Shown: positions 26,933 to 35,619, counted from the first letter of the stretch. The stretch: DNA of 64,000 nt from Pontivivens insulae (GCF_900302495.1 NZ_OMKW01000002.1:930001-994000), one strand, 5' to 3'. The notes: generated by a model from the letters alone, not told the origin. Translations and numbers: made by a program.

Positions 26933-27778
26933 TCAGAGGCGTCGTGGCGCCGGACCGCGCGGCGGTTGGCCCGGTTGTAATCCCACTGCCGCCGCGCCGC
27001 CGCCACCTTGTGCAAAGTTCGTAGAGATCTCTCCCCAGAAGCAGCGGGGAAAGAAGGGGTAGGTGTCGGTCGCGAAGTAGACGAATTCCCCATTCAGATA
27101 TCCGCCATTGCACTGATCGAGGTCGCCCGAACCCGAAACATACTCCCAATCCTCGACATAACTGCCATCATAGGCGCCGAAGGGCTCAGACGGGCGCGTT
27201 CCGGATTTGAGTTGCCAGCTCGACGTCATCGCACTGCTGACATAGTGGATTTCGAACCCGTCTGCCGCATAGCCAAGATGCGTACCGTCCATGCCAGCCA
27301 TCAGGACATCGGACGGGCCGTGGTAGTGATAGATGCCTTGATTGTCGACATGTGCCCCCGCCGCGTCGATGCCCAGAAGATCCGCTGACCCCATCCCCTC
27401 AAGGTTCCAGCCCGACGAACGATCCCGAGAATGGCCGCGCGGGCTGCTCGCATCATACCAATCTGCGGTTCCGGGGCGGATCGGGATGCCGTTCAAAGCG
27501 ATCCCGACGGTTCCGCCAGATTGCTGCGCGGTCGTCCCTCGGGTTGGCGTCGCGTCTACACAATACTCATGATCTTGAACGGAAATCGAATGTGGGTTGC
27601 CAGCGTTCGGGAAGGTTCCCGTTTCATGGTCTGGAATGCCATTTGACAGAACGCAAATCTCCCCGCCCTGCTGGACAATGTCGGAGCGGGCGATGCTGGC
27701 GCCGACGGCCCCTGTGCACGCGGCGACAAGCAGAGTTCCTGCCAGGATGCGGGCGTGGGTCTTAAGAGTGGTCATCAT
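26933..27778 (-). CDS. Exported YHYH-domain protein, possible lipoprotein
   Basis: A 281-residue protein. GAGG lies 8 nt before ATG 27778; a second ATG follows directly. The signal region RILAGTLLVAACTG could be a lipobox (VAAC, residue 21) or a plain signal peptide ending near GASIA. The hallmark Y-H-Y-H tetrad is at residues 150-153 in QGIYHYHGPSDVL, preceded by G-A-H-V-D, which matches the YHYH domain. The tail is Gly/Ala/Pro-rich. Function of the family is unknown; the histidines suggest metal binding. Isolated between efp and a tiny membrane protein gene. Confidence 0.85.
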   Translation of the reverse strand: MMTTLKTHARILAGTLLVAACTGAVGASIARSDIVQQGGEICVLSNGIPDHETGTFPNAGNPHSISVQDHEYCVDATPTRGTTAQQSGGTVGIALNGIPIRPGTADWYDASSPRGHSRDRSSGWNLEGMGSADLLGIDAAGAHVDNQGIYHYHGPSDVLMAGMDGTHLGYAADGFEIHYVSSAMTSSWQLKSGTRPSEPFGAYDGSYVEDWEYVSGSGDLDQCNGGYLNGEFVYFATDTYPFFPRCFWGEISTNFAQGGGGAAAVGLQPGQPPRGPAPRRL

Positions 27779-27919
27779 GGCATTGGCCTCATTCTTAGCG
27801 GTGATTTGCCTGTGATACGGACCGCTGCGCATCTTCCGTCGCAGAAATGTCAGATCGTTTGAAACTTCTTTCAAACCATTCCGTGGTTGGTTGGAGTTGT
27901 TCATCCAAGGAGGCATGCG

Positions 27920-28120
27920 ATGTTGAGTGAAAATATTATGGTCGGTCTGGGATTTGCCGCGTTTGGGATTGCCCTGATTGCCATATTGGCGCGTCCCGCT
28001 CCGGTGGAAGAGGTGCACGTCTTCAACGTGATCGCGATGACGGAAGCACCAGTCATCGGGGTTGTCCCGGAAACCGAGACGGTTGCCATTCTACCTGCGC
28101 CCGCGCCCAATCGCGGTTGA
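27920..28120 (+). CDS. Small single-pass membrane protein, unknown
   Basis: A 66-residue ORF with an excellent Shine-Dalgarno, AAGGAGG, 6 nt before ATG 27920. Residues 6-24 (IMVGLGFAAFGIALIAILA) form one transmembrane helix; the rest is acidic, Val/Pro-rich and ends in PAPAPNRG. I recognise no family. It diverges from the YHYH gene and precedes suhB by 97 nt. Strong SD and codon use like the neighbours make it a likely real gene. Confidence 0.65.
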   Translation: MLSENIMVGLGFAAFGIALIAILARPAPVEEVHVFNVIAMTEAPVIGVVPETETVAILPAPAPNRG

Positions 28121-28217
28121 TCTGCGTATTGCGCAACCCCGTGTGGCGCTATCTGCCCTTGCATATTGATCGGCTGAGCGTTACGCCCCGCCCGTCCACT
28201 CCATCGCAGGTAGTCCC

Positions 28218-29009
28218 ATGTCCGTAGCATCCGCAAATATCAATCTGATGATCAAAGCCGCCCGCAAAGCGGCACGCGGGCTCGTTCGGGATTTCGGCGA
28301 GGTGGAGAACCTGCAGGTTTCCATGAAGAGTGCCGGTGACTTCGTTTCGAAGGCCGACATGAAAGCGGAAGAGATCATTCGGCAGGAGCTGATGGAAGGG
28401 CGTCCCAACTATGGCTGGTTGGGAGAGGAGAGCGCCGAGGTCAAGGGCGCGGACCCGACCCGTCGCTGGATCGTCGACCCGCTCGACGGCACCACGAATT
28501 TTCTGCACGGCATGCCCCATTGGGCGATTTCCATTGCCCTTGAGCATAAGAAGGAAATCGTGGCTGGCGTTGTCTACGATCCGGTGAAGGATGAGATGTT
28601 CGTGGCCGAGAAGGGCAACGGCGCCTGGCTTAACGACCGTCGCATCCGGGTCAGCGGTCGGCGTGACATGATCGAAATGGTCTTTGCGACCGGCGTGCCC
28701 TTTGCGACGAAGGGCGATCTTCCCGAAACCTTGAAAGATCTGGGCCGTTTGATGCCGCATTGCGCCGGTGTCCGTCGCTGGGGTGCGGCGTCGCTCGATT
28801 TGGCTTATGTGGCTGCGGGGCGATATGATGGATATTGGGAGCGGTCGCTGAATGCTTGGGACATCGCGGCCGGGCTGGTGCTCGTGAAAGAGGCCGGCGG
28901 GCTTCAGGCCCCGATCGAAGAGGATGAGAGCATCCTCGAAAGTGGCTCCGTCATCGTTTCGAACGAAGCGGTTCACGAACGCTTCACCAAGATCATCCGC
29001 AACCAGTGA
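28218..29009 (+). CDS. suhB: Inositol-1-monophosphatase SuhB
   Basis: A 263-residue IMPase starting at ATG 28218. Metal and substrate motifs are complete: DFVSKADMKAEE, GWLGEES, WIVDPLDGTTNFLHGMP and the late W-D in LNAWDIAAGLVLVKEAGG. This is the canonical SuhB pattern, distinct from the HisN-like relative at 2695-3501. SuhB hydrolyses inositol monophosphate and in Escherichia coli also works in rRNA antitermination complexes. It overlaps the next gene by one base (TGATG). Confidence 0.94.
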   Translation: MSVASANINLMIKAARKAARGLVRDFGEVENLQVSMKSAGDFVSKADMKAEEIIRQELMEGRPNYGWLGEESAEVKGADPTRRWIVDPLDGTTNFLHGMPHWAISIALEHKKEIVAGVVYDPVKDEMFVAEKGNGAWLNDRRIRVSGRRDMIEMVFATGVPFATKGDLPETLKDLGRLMPHCAGVRRWGAASLDLAYVAAGRYDGYWERSLNAWDIAAGLVLVKEAGGLQAPIEEDESILESGSVIVSNEAVHERFTKIIRNQ

Positions 29010-29617
29010 TGCGTTGGCTGGCAGGGATTGTCTTTGCCGCCGCCCTGCCCGCCAAGGCTGATGAGGCCGCGTTGCGGGGTGCCGTTCAAACCTGCCTTGG
29101 CATAGAAAGTCGGCTGGACCGGCTGGAGTGCTATGATGCTATTTCCCCGCGCTTTGCCATTGCGCCTGCGCAAAGCGCTTGGCGGATGGAAATAGAGCCG
29201 GGATCGCCAAACAATATTACGATCAGCCTGGAGGCCGTGCGCGGGCGTGCGGCTTTTGACCGACCGATCCTTCTGATCGCAAGATGTCGCAACGACACGA
29301 CGGAGATGTTCATCCACTGGAACCAATTTCTGGGACAAGATGGCGGAACCCTGCCCGATCTTTGGAAAGAGGTTGAAATCAAGCTGGATGATGGCCCCGC
29401 CGAACGTGGCGAATGGCCCCTCTCGGATATACAAGAAGCGACATTCACACCTGAATGGGGCGGACGCCTGCTGCGCCGATTGTCGGAGAGTGATCGGCTG
29501 ATCGCGCGCATCACGCCCTATGACGGTGAACCGCTGGAGGCGGAGTTTGCTTTGACCGGTTTGGAAACGGCGGCCCGACCGATCGCTGCGGCATGCGGCT
29601 GGTCCTTTGACGGCTAG
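29009..29617 (+). CDS. Exported protein resembling VasI/TagO (type VI secretion-associated) family
   Basis: A 202-residue protein whose ATG at 29009 shares its A with the suhB TGA. A signal peptide (MRWLAGIVFAAALPAKA) precedes CLGIESRLDRLECYDAISPR, the Cys-x-x-Ile...Arg-Leu-x-Cys-Tyr-Asp pattern typical of VasI/TagO-like proteins. The middle has alternating strands with W-x-x-F-L-G. No type VI secretion genes are in the window, so a secretion role is doubtful; a general cell-envelope function is equally possible. Its end overlaps the convergent ygfZ stop. Confidence 0.65.
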   Translation: MRWLAGIVFAAALPAKADEAALRGAVQTCLGIESRLDRLECYDAISPRFAIAPAQSAWRMEIEPGSPNNITISLEAVRGRAAFDRPILLIARCRNDTTEMFIHWNQFLGQDGGTLPDLWKEVEIKLDDGPAERGEWPLSDIQEATFTPEWGGRLLRRLSESDRLIARITPYDGEPLEAEFALTGLETAARPIAAACGWSFDG

Positions 29618-30369
29618 TCGATCCGCCGCAAGACTGCCTCACCCGCCTGCATGTCGCCCGTTGCGCGATCGAAGCGCAGATGAGCGAGGCCTTCATTGCC
29701 CGAAACGGTGAAGAGCGTTCCTACAGCCTTCTCCCCCGCCGTGATCGGGGTTCCCGATGAAGGTGCAGGTCCCTCCACAGACACCCGTGAGAGGCCCTTG
29801 CGCAGCTCGGTCTTGTGCTTCATGCGCGCAGTCACTTCTTGCCCCACATAGCATCCTTTGCGGAAATCGACGCCGTTCAATCGCTCGAACCCTGACTCCA
29901 GAATGTAGCTTTCATCCGGGACCAGCTCGATCCCGGTCTCTGGCACAAGATAGGCGACACGGCGCGCGTCATAGTCTGCGCGCGTCATGCCTTCGCTGAC
30001 CGACGCACCATAAAGCCGCCATCCCATGCGCGGGTCCCGCGGATCGGCAATCGCGTCTTCGACGGGCTGATCCAGTGCCGCAACCGACATATCTGTCGGC
30101 GTGATCTGAACATCCGCACGCAGCCGATACATCGTCAGGCGCCGCGCCAAACCAGCGGCCTGATCGCTCTGCACATCCAGCAAGACGGCGTCCCCTTGTG
30201 CGATCAGGAAGAAATCGCAGAGGTATTTCCCCTGCGGTGTAAGGATCGCCGCCCAGACAGGCGCATCTTGCAGTTTGGACACATCATTGGTGACCAGCCC
30301 TTGCAGGAAATCGATCACATCCCCGCCGGTCAGTCGCAGGATCGTTCGGTTGCTGAGCGCATGTGTCAT
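29614..30369 (-). CDS. ygfZ: Folate-binding protein YgfZ (Fe-S cluster maintenance)
   Basis: A 251-residue GcvT-related protein starting at ATG 30369, with GAGGAG 8 nt upstream. The YgfZ signature K-G-C-Y-V-G-Q-E appears at about residue 170 in FRKGCYVGQEVTARMKHK, and the amino end LQGLVTNDV is typical. YgfZ uses tetrahydrofolate in the upkeep of some Fe-S enzymes. The DUF2332 gene lies immediately upstream on the same strand, 16 nt away, so they are probably co-transcribed. Confidence 0.93.
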   Translation of the reverse strand: MTHALSNRTILRLTGGDVIDFLQGLVTNDVSKLQDAPVWAAILTPQGKYLCDFFLIAQGDAVLLDVQSDQAAGLARRLTMYRLRADVQITPTDMSVAALDQPVEDAIADPRDPRMGWRLYGASVSEGMTRADYDARRVAYLVPETGIELVPDESYILESGFERLNGVDFRKGCYVGQEVTARMKHKTELRKGLSRVSVEGPAPSSGTPITAGEKAVGTLFTVSGNEGLAHLRFDRATGDMQAGEAVLRRID

Positions 30370-30385
30370 CGGGAAGCTCCTCGCA

Positions 30386-31426
30386 TCATGCGATCGATAT
30401 AGGGGACGGATGCCACCGCGCCCACCTTCCGTGAAAATCTGCGCGCGCAAGTTCGACGGTGTCGCCTGTCGGCCACTCCGTCAGCTGAACCGTGGCGCTG
30501 TCCGACCGGTCGTCGAGCTCAAGACGCAGCCAAGAGAGAGGCCTTGTCCGGCCAAGCTCAGCCAACTGCGTGGCGACGGCCCTGCGCTCCACGTCTGACA
30601 GGTATCCCCACATCACAGAGTGGAAGATGACCGGATGGGCGGATGCGTTTTGAATTTCCGGGGCGATTGATGCGAGCCATTCGGCCGCCCCAGCGGTCGC
30701 AATGGGCGGACGAGCTGCACCCACGAGGGCAAGCGCTGCCCTAGCGCGAGCCAGACGCTGTGGCTGATCGGGCCAGATATAGGCGAGCATTCGGGCGGCA
30801 GCCTGCGGATTGGATGCGTCGATGGGTGAGAGGTCAGATCCGGCCCGGTCCATGATCTCAAGCGGTATGTCGAACGCGGGAGGCGCGCCGGACCACTCAC
30901 ATTCCAGCGTAACCGTAGCGTCTGGCGCGCCCCAATGGCGTCCACCGCCGAAGTCATAGCGATACTTTTCCGGGAATAGGTTCAGCCCCGCGCTTGATCC
31001 AATCTCATACAGGTTCAGAGCGCCATTCCGGGCAGCGATGGTGAGCAAGCCCCCCAACAAGACACCAGAGCGTGCGACCTCATTCGTCTGCGGTGCGGCT
31101 TTCAGCCAATCCTGCAATGCCTCATCAAAAAGGGCAGCGCTCACCCGCTGGCGCAAGATATGCGGAGGTACACCATTGGGCGGGTAGACCTCGGCCAACC
31201 GATCGTCCCGCCAACTCAGGGCATGCAGGCCGCCACACAAGCGCAATGCGAGAGCGGCGTCCCGTGGATCGGCGCTGAAACTCAAGACAGTCTTGGCAAC
31301 GGGCGCATCGCTCATCGGCAACAGATCCGCCAGTATATGGCAGAGATTTCCCGTGAAAGGACTGCCAAGATTTGTGCAGATATCGCCCTGCGCCCGAAAA
31401 TGATCCAATATTGCCGCTGACGTCAC
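30386..31426 (-). CDS. DUF2332 family protein
   Basis: A 346-residue cytosolic protein. I favour GTG 31426, preceded by GGAAAGGG, over TTG 31444. Characteristic segments are NLYEIGSSAGLNLFPEKYRYDFGGG cut short here as EIGSSAGLNLF, then IHSVMWGYL-like FHSVMWGYL and the tail DFHGRWARWHP. The G-S-S-A-G-L-N motif recalls a nucleotide- or SAM-binding loop, but no activity is known for the family. It shares the strand with ygfZ and diverges from a quinone oxidoreductase across 63 nt. Confidence 0.8.
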   Translation of the reverse strand: MTSAAILDHFRAQGDICTNLGSPFTGNLCHILADLLPMSDAPVAKTVLSFSADPRDAALALRLCGGLHALSWRDDRLAEVYPPNGVPPHILRQRVSAALFDEALQDWLKAAPQTNEVARSGVLLGGLLTIAARNGALNLYEIGSSAGLNLFPEKYRYDFGGGRHWGAPDATVTLECEWSGAPPAFDIPLEIMDRAGSDLSPIDASNPQAAARMLAYIWPDQPQRLARARAALALVGAARPPIATAGAAEWLASIAPEIQNASAHPVIFHSVMWGYLSDVERRAVATQLAELGRTRPLSWLRLELDDRSDSATVQLTEWPTGDTVELARADFHGRWARWHPSPISIA

Positions 31427-31489
31427 GTTGGCCCTTTCCCCCAAGGCGCATGGGCCTAGAGTTTGCGCAGAACATAAGGGAGCACGACC

Positions 31490-32452
31490 ATGAAAGCGAT
31501 GCAGATTACAGAACTTGGCCAGCCTTTACAGCTGGTTGACGTCGACGCTCCGACACCGGGAAAGGGTGAAGTCTCCATCCGCGTTGCCGCATGCGGTGTG
31601 AATTTTGGCGATACGTTGATGGTCAAGGGCACCTATCAGGAGCGCCCACCGTTGCCCTTTGCGCCCGGTATGGAAATCTGCGGCACGGTTGAGGCGGTCG
31701 GCGAAGGCGTAAAGGGCCTCAAACCCGGCACGCGGGTTGCGGCGCTCTGCGGATCAGGTGGTTTTGCCGAGGTGGCAACCGCACCTGCTGCAGCCTGCGT
31801 GCCCGTCCCGCCAAATATGAGCGATGCGGAGGTTGCGGCCTTTTTGGTGGCCTATGGCACCTCCCATGTCGGGCTCGACTACCGCGCGCGCCTGAAAGAA
31901 GGTGAGAACCTGCTGGTGTTGGGTGCTGCGGGCGGGGTCGGGCTGACCGCCATCGAAATCGGAAAGCTGATGGGGGCAAACGTCATTGCCTGCGCGCGCG
32001 GCGCGGCGAAGCTGGAGATTGCCAAGCAGACCGGCGCGGATCATCTGATCGACAGCGACACCGACGATATTCGCGAGGTCGTAAAATCACTTGGTGGTGC
32101 TGATGTTGTTTATGACCCGGTTGGGGGAGATCAGTTCAAAGCTGCGATGAGGGCGTGCAACCCAGAGGCTCGTTTACTGCCGCTCGGCTTTGCATCCGGT
32201 GATGTGCCGCAGATCCCAGCCAATATCCTTTTGGTGAAGAACCTGACTGTTCACGGCTTCTATTGGGGTGCCTACTCGAAGTTCAAACCTGAAGTCCTGG
32301 CCAACAGCTTCATGCAGCTCTTCCAGTGGCACATGGCTGGCAAGCTGAAGCCGCATGTCAGCCATCAGATTCCATTGGCGGATGCGAATGACGCCCTTGA
32401 CCTGCTGACCACCCGTAAAGCGACGGGAAAAGTCGTTGTGACGATGGGCTAG
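31490..32452 (+). CDS. Zinc-independent quinone oxidoreductase (MDR family)
   Basis: A 320-residue medium-chain dehydrogenase/reductase starting at ATG 31490 behind AAGGGAG. The substrate domain has CGVNFGDTLMVKGTYQERPP and FAPGMEICGTVEAVGEGV; the NAD(P)H site is LVLGAAGGVGLTAIEIGK. It lacks the zinc-ligand pattern, as quinone oxidoreductases do, and PFVPG/P-F-A-P-G plus the ending ATGKVVVTMG fit. It likely reduces quinones or enones with NADPH. Ends against the lysR gene with a hairpin between them. Confidence 0.92.
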   Translation: MKAMQITELGQPLQLVDVDAPTPGKGEVSIRVAACGVNFGDTLMVKGTYQERPPLPFAPGMEICGTVEAVGEGVKGLKPGTRVAALCGSGGFAEVATAPAAACVPVPPNMSDAEVAAFLVAYGTSHVGLDYRARLKEGENLLVLGAAGGVGLTAIEIGKLMGANVIACARGAAKLEIAKQTGADHLIDSDTDDIREVVKSLGGADVVYDPVGGDQFKAAMRACNPEARLLPLGFASGDVPQIPANILLVKNLTVHGFYWGAYSKFKPEVLANSFMQLFQWHMAGKLKPHVSHQIPLADANDALDLLTTRKATGKVVVTMG

Positions 32453-32463
32453 ATTGGGTTGGC

Positions 32464-32482
32464 GGGCGCCTGTCAGGCGCCC
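32464..32482. terminator. Hairpin between two convergent genes
   Basis: GGGCGCC and GGCGCCC form a 7-bp GC stem with a 5-nt loop between the quinone oxidoreductase and lysR stops. No T-run, so it is only terminator-like. Confidence 0.5.
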
Positions 32483-32485
32483 ACA

Positions 32486-33358
32486 TTACTCTGCCGCGAC
32501 AGCGGTTGGACCTCCATAAGCGCCACGCACAGCCCGGGCGAGGTGCCCCGCCAATTCCGCATTGGCACCCTTTGCGACGTACATATTGATGTTGATCTCT
32601 GGCAGCTGCGGCAACGCCCCGCCATGCCGCACCGCTTCCATATAGGGCGGTGTCGATCCGCTCACGACGGCATGTACTGCAAGATCGGCCGAGACACTGG
32701 CCTCCACCGTACGTGTCGAGTCGCTCTCAACGGCCATCTCCCACGGGACGTCCGCTGAATCGAGCGCCACCTGCACACCCGCGCGGAAAATGCAGGCATA
32801 TTCGAAGGCTAAGCGCAGCGGCCGTTGCTTCCACGCCTGACCGTTTGGTGCGCCAACCCATTCCAGCTGCTTGCTGGCCAGTGTCACGCCCCCTGCGTCC
32901 ACGTCCTGCTCGGTGGTGAGGATCAGATCAACCTCACCCCGCGCCATTTGAGCCTTGAGGCCACGGGTGTAGGATGAAATCAGCGTTACCTTCACGCGGG
33001 GATAATCGACGGCGAAACGCTGCAGGATCAATGGAACATGGGGATAGACGATGTCGTGCGGGACGCCGAAAACAATTTCGCCTTCGTAATCAGAATGCGT
33101 CATCCGGCTCCAGACTTCGTCATTCAGACGTAGGATCCGCCGTCCGTAGCCCAACAGCTGCTCCCCCTGAGCGCTGAGCGCGACGCCCCGACCGGACCGA
33201 TCGAGGAGCGGCTGGCCCAGAGACTCCTCCAACCGCTTGATCTGCATGGATACGGCACTCTGTGTCAGATGCAGCTGACCGGCGGCGCGCGTGACCCCGC
33301 CGCATTCTGCAACGGTCACAAATGACCGGAGGGCTGTCATATCGAGATTGCGGGGCAT
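32486..33358 (-). CDS. LysR-type transcriptional regulator
   Basis: A 290-residue LTTR. GGGAGG is placed 5 nt before ATG 33358, better than for the adjacent ATG 33361 or GTG 33364. The helix-turn-helix lies at residues 5-60 (ALRSFVTVAECGGVTRAAGQ and LTQSAVSMQIKRLEESLGQP). The rest is a periplasmic-binding-protein-like effector domain with GEIVFGVPHDIVYPHVP. The effector is unknown. The inverted repeat at 33378-33414, just upstream, is a good candidate binding site for this protein. Confidence 0.92.
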   Translation of the reverse strand: MPRNLDMTALRSFVTVAECGGVTRAAGQLHLTQSAVSMQIKRLEESLGQPLLDRSGRGVALSAQGEQLLGYGRRILRLNDEVWSRMTHSDYEGEIVFGVPHDIVYPHVPLILQRFAVDYPRVKVTLISSYTRGLKAQMARGEVDLILTTEQDVDAGGVTLASKQLEWVGAPNGQAWKQRPLRLAFEYACIFRAGVQVALDSADVPWEMAVESDSTRTVEASVSADLAVHAVVSGSTPPYMEAVRHGGALPQLPEININMYVAKGANAELAGHLARAVRGAYGGPTAVAAE

Positions 33359-33377
33359 CATCACCTCCCGTGATGTA

Positions 33378-33414
33378 TCACTTCACATTCATTCGTTTGT
33401 GTTACGTGAAGTGA
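33378..33414. promoter_or_regulatory. Inverted repeat, candidate LysR operator
   Basis: TCACTTCAC (33378-33386) and GTGAAGTGA (33406-33414) are perfect 9-bp complements with a 19-nt spacer, 20 nt upstream of lysR and 70 nt upstream of the DUF1127 gene. This lies where an autoregulatory, divergent LysR site is expected. Confidence 0.55.
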
Positions 33415-33483
33415 GTCTCTAAATCAATCACCATCAACGATATGAAATGCGCAATACATTCGCAAACAAGATGGACCTTGACC

Positions 33484-33669
33484 ATGTATATGACCGCAAC
33501 CCTTCCCCGCTCTGCCCGCCCTGCCCTTTCGCTGGCCTGGTTCACCCGTTGCTATCTGATGGCTCGGACCCGTGCGCAGCTTGCAAAACTGGATGACGCT
33601 CAGCTTGAGGATCTGGGCCTGTCCGCACAGGACGCGGCACGCGAAGCAGCCCGCCCCTTCTGGGCCTGA
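33484..33669 (+). CDS. Small DUF1127 protein
   Basis: A 61-residue protein with the family shape: a basic helical middle (RCYLMARTRAQLAKLDD) and the carboxy signature A-Q-L-E-D-L-G-L-S-x-x-D-A-x-R-E-A-A-R-P-F-W. ATG 33484 or 33490 could start it; the SD is weak (AAGATGGA). Short DUF1127 proteins in rhizobia and Agrobacterium act in phosphate, carbon and RNA-related regulation. It is divergent from lysR, with a shared control region. Confidence 0.85.
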   Translation: MYMTATLPRSARPALSLAWFTRCYLMARTRAQLAKLDDAQLEDLGLSAQDAAREAARPFWA

Positions 33670-33696
33670 TCTGCCGCACAAACAGGATGGGGACGA

Positions 33697-34251
33697 TCAA
33701 TCGTCGAGATCGTCCCAGTCCGGGCCCAACGGATAGGACACCAGTGTTCTGTAATCTGGCCCATCTGGCGAGAGGCGGGATTCGATCAATTCGAACCGGT
33801 CCGCCCAAAAAGGCCCCAGCTGAACATCCACATTCTGCGCGAACCACGCGGCATCTCGCACGTCGAGCGGTGCGCGCAACCTGCTGAGCGTGATGTGAGG
33901 CACAAAGCGGCGTCGCTCGAGCCGCAAACCCGCGCCATCCGCGGCCTTCACAACCGAACGGTGCAAACGATCAAGGCCAGAGGCCTCCACATTTGCGTGC
34001 AGGTTCCGGGGCTTTGACGATCCAAATTGGCCAAGCCCGGCCACCTTCCAGCTGAACGGATCATCCTCGATGCATCCCAGCAGTGCTGCGCATTCTTCTG
34101 CCTGCGCCTGTCCAACAGCGTCGCCGAGAAATGCTAGTGTGATGTGATACTGCGCGGGGGGAACGATGCGCCCGCACCGAAAGCCAGCGCCAACATTGGC
34201 AACAGCCTCGCGCGCAGGTCCGTCAACGGGCACCGCCACGAATAGGCGCAT
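33697..34251 (-). CDS. thpR: RNA 2',3'-cyclic phosphodiesterase (ThpR/LigT)
   Basis: A 184-residue 2H phosphoesterase with its two signature motifs: H-I-T-L in QYHITLAFLGD and in FVPHITLSRLR. Start at ATG 34251 overlaps the tesA TGA as TGATG; GTG 34254 is an alternative. The family opens 2',3'-cyclic phosphate ends of RNA. It is translationally coupled to tesA, although no shared pathway is obvious. Confidence 0.9.
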   Translation of the reverse strand: MRLFVAVPVDGPAREAVANVGAGFRCGRIVPPAQYHITLAFLGDAVGQAQAEECAALLGCIEDDPFSWKVAGLGQFGSSKPRNLHANVEASGLDRLHRSVVKAADGAGLRLERRRFVPHITLSRLRAPLDVRDAAWFAQNVDVQLGPFWADRFELIESRLSPDGPDYRTLVSYPLGPDWDDLDD

Positions 34252-34925
34252 CACTCAACCCGTTCAATCAGCTCGAGCACATATGGGCCAAGCCCCTCGA
34301 CAATCAGGCTGACCCCTTCGGCATTTGGATGAATTCCGTCCGCCTGCATGTAGTCTTGCGCGGCCGCGAGGCTTTGTTCCTGCAACCCCAACCCTTCGAA
34401 CCAGCTTGGCGCAAAGACCGCGCCATACCTCTGGGCGAGTTCGGGATACATGGTATCGAATGCTTCCTTGAATGCGGGGCCATAATTGCCCGGCGCCTCC
34501 ATCCCCACCAGCAGCACGGGCAGATCCTTTTCAGCCGCCGTAGCCAGAATTCCATCGAGATTGGCACGGCTCATGGAAGGGTCGAGCCCCCGTAGCAGGT
34601 CGTTGCCACCCAGCGCCACGATCATCGCATCAACATCGGGGGTGAGGGTCCAATCCACCCGTGCCAGCCCGCCGGCGGTCGTATCGCCCGAAACACCTGC
34701 GTTCATAACGGTCACGTCCGCGCCTTGATCGCGAAGCCACGCCTGCATTTGAGGCACGAACCCGTCCTCGACCGCGAGCCCGTAGCCCTGGGTCAGACTG
34801 TCGCCCAAGGCTGCGACCGTGATCTCCTGCGCGGTGAGCGGCGTAGCAAGCACGATCAGGCCCATGGCCCCATTGCGGATCGACAGCGCCGCCCCATATG
34901 TGAACCGAAGTCCCTTACGGAGCAT
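34251..34925 (-). CDS. tesA: TesA-like arylesterase/thioesterase (SGNH/GDSL hydrolase)
   Basis: A 224-residue secreted SGNH hydrolase. Block I is VAALGDSLTQGYGL with the catalytic Ser; further blocks are NAGVSGDTTAGG, ALGGNDLLRG and DGIHPNAEGV with Asp and His. A signal peptide ends near PLTAQE. From ATG 34925 the divergent ABC ATPase start is only 4 nt away, so each gene's ribosome-binding site lies inside the other gene. The tesA-ybbA divergence is widespread in proteobacteria. Confidence 0.92.
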   Translation of the reverse strand: MLRKGLRFTYGAALSIRNGAMGLIVLATPLTAQEITVAALGDSLTQGYGLAVEDGFVPQMQAWLRDQGADVTVMNAGVSGDTTAGGLARVDWTLTPDVDAMIVALGGNDLLRGLDPSMSRANLDGILATAAEKDLPVLLVGMEAPGNYGPAFKEAFDTMYPELAQRYGAVFAPSWFEGLGLQEQSLAAAQDYMQADGIHPNAEGVSLIVEGLGPYVLELIERVE

Positions 34926-34929
34926 TCCA

Positions 34930-35619
34930 ATGACCGACACTGTTCTCTCGCTCGTCGATGCGCGGCTCACGCTCGCTGGCAATGCAGGTCCGATTGACAT
35001 TTTGCATGGCATATCGCTGGACATCACGCGCGGAGAAACTGTTGGGCTGACAGGGCCAAGTGGTTCGGGCAAATCATCGCTCCTCATGCTGATGGGCGGG
35101 CTGGAACAGGCGACCGGCGGAACGATCAACGCGCTCGGTCATGATCTTACATCACTGGGCGAAGATGCGCTCGCCCGGTTTCGCAGGGATCATATGGGCG
35201 TAGTGTTTCAGTCTTTCCACCTGATCCCAACGATGACCGCACTGGAAAACGTTGCGACGCCACTGGAATTGGCCGGCAAGGCCGACGCGTTCGACCGGGC
35301 CGCGGAAGAACTGGCTGCCGTGGGCCTGAAGGACCGCATTCACCACTACCCCAGCCAGATGAGCGGTGGGGAGCAACAGCGGGTCGCTCTTGCCCGTGCC
35401 GCAGCCCCACGCCCCGAAATCCTGCTCGCGGACGAGCCGACCGGAAACCTGGACGGCGCTACGGGTGAGGCCATTATGGATGTTCTGTTCGGGTTGCGGG
35501 ACCGTCACGGATCGACGTTGGTGCTCGTGACCCATGCGCCTGAGCTTGCTGCACGGTGTGACAGGGTGATCCGCCTGCGCGACGGCGCGCTCGACACCCT
35601 TGCACAAGCCGCCGAATAG
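34930..35619 (+). CDS. ABC transporter ATP-binding protein (YbbA/LolD-like)
   Basis: A 229-residue ATPase starting at ATG 34930 with GGAG 7 nt upstream. Walker A is [16 protein letters not shown], the signature [14 protein letters not shown] and Walker [14 protein letters not shown]; the His-loop is [11 protein letters not shown]. It belongs to the MacB/LolD/YbbA group that works with FtsX-like permeases. It forms an operon with the next gene, the permease, 13 nt on. In other bacteria the system moves lipids or lysophospholipid products across the envelope, fitting its pairing with the esterase TesA. Confidence 0.95.
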   Translation: MTDTVLSLVDARLTLAGNAGPIDILHGISLDITRGETVGLTGPSGSGKSSLLMLMGGLEQATGGTINALGHDLTSLGEDALARFRRDHMGVVFQSFHLIPTMTALENVATPLELAGKADAFDRAAEELAAVGLKDRIHHYPSQMSGGEQQRVALARAAAPRPEILLADEPTGNLDGATGEAIMDVLFGLRDRHGSTLVLVTHAPELAARCDRVIRLRDGALDTLAQAAE

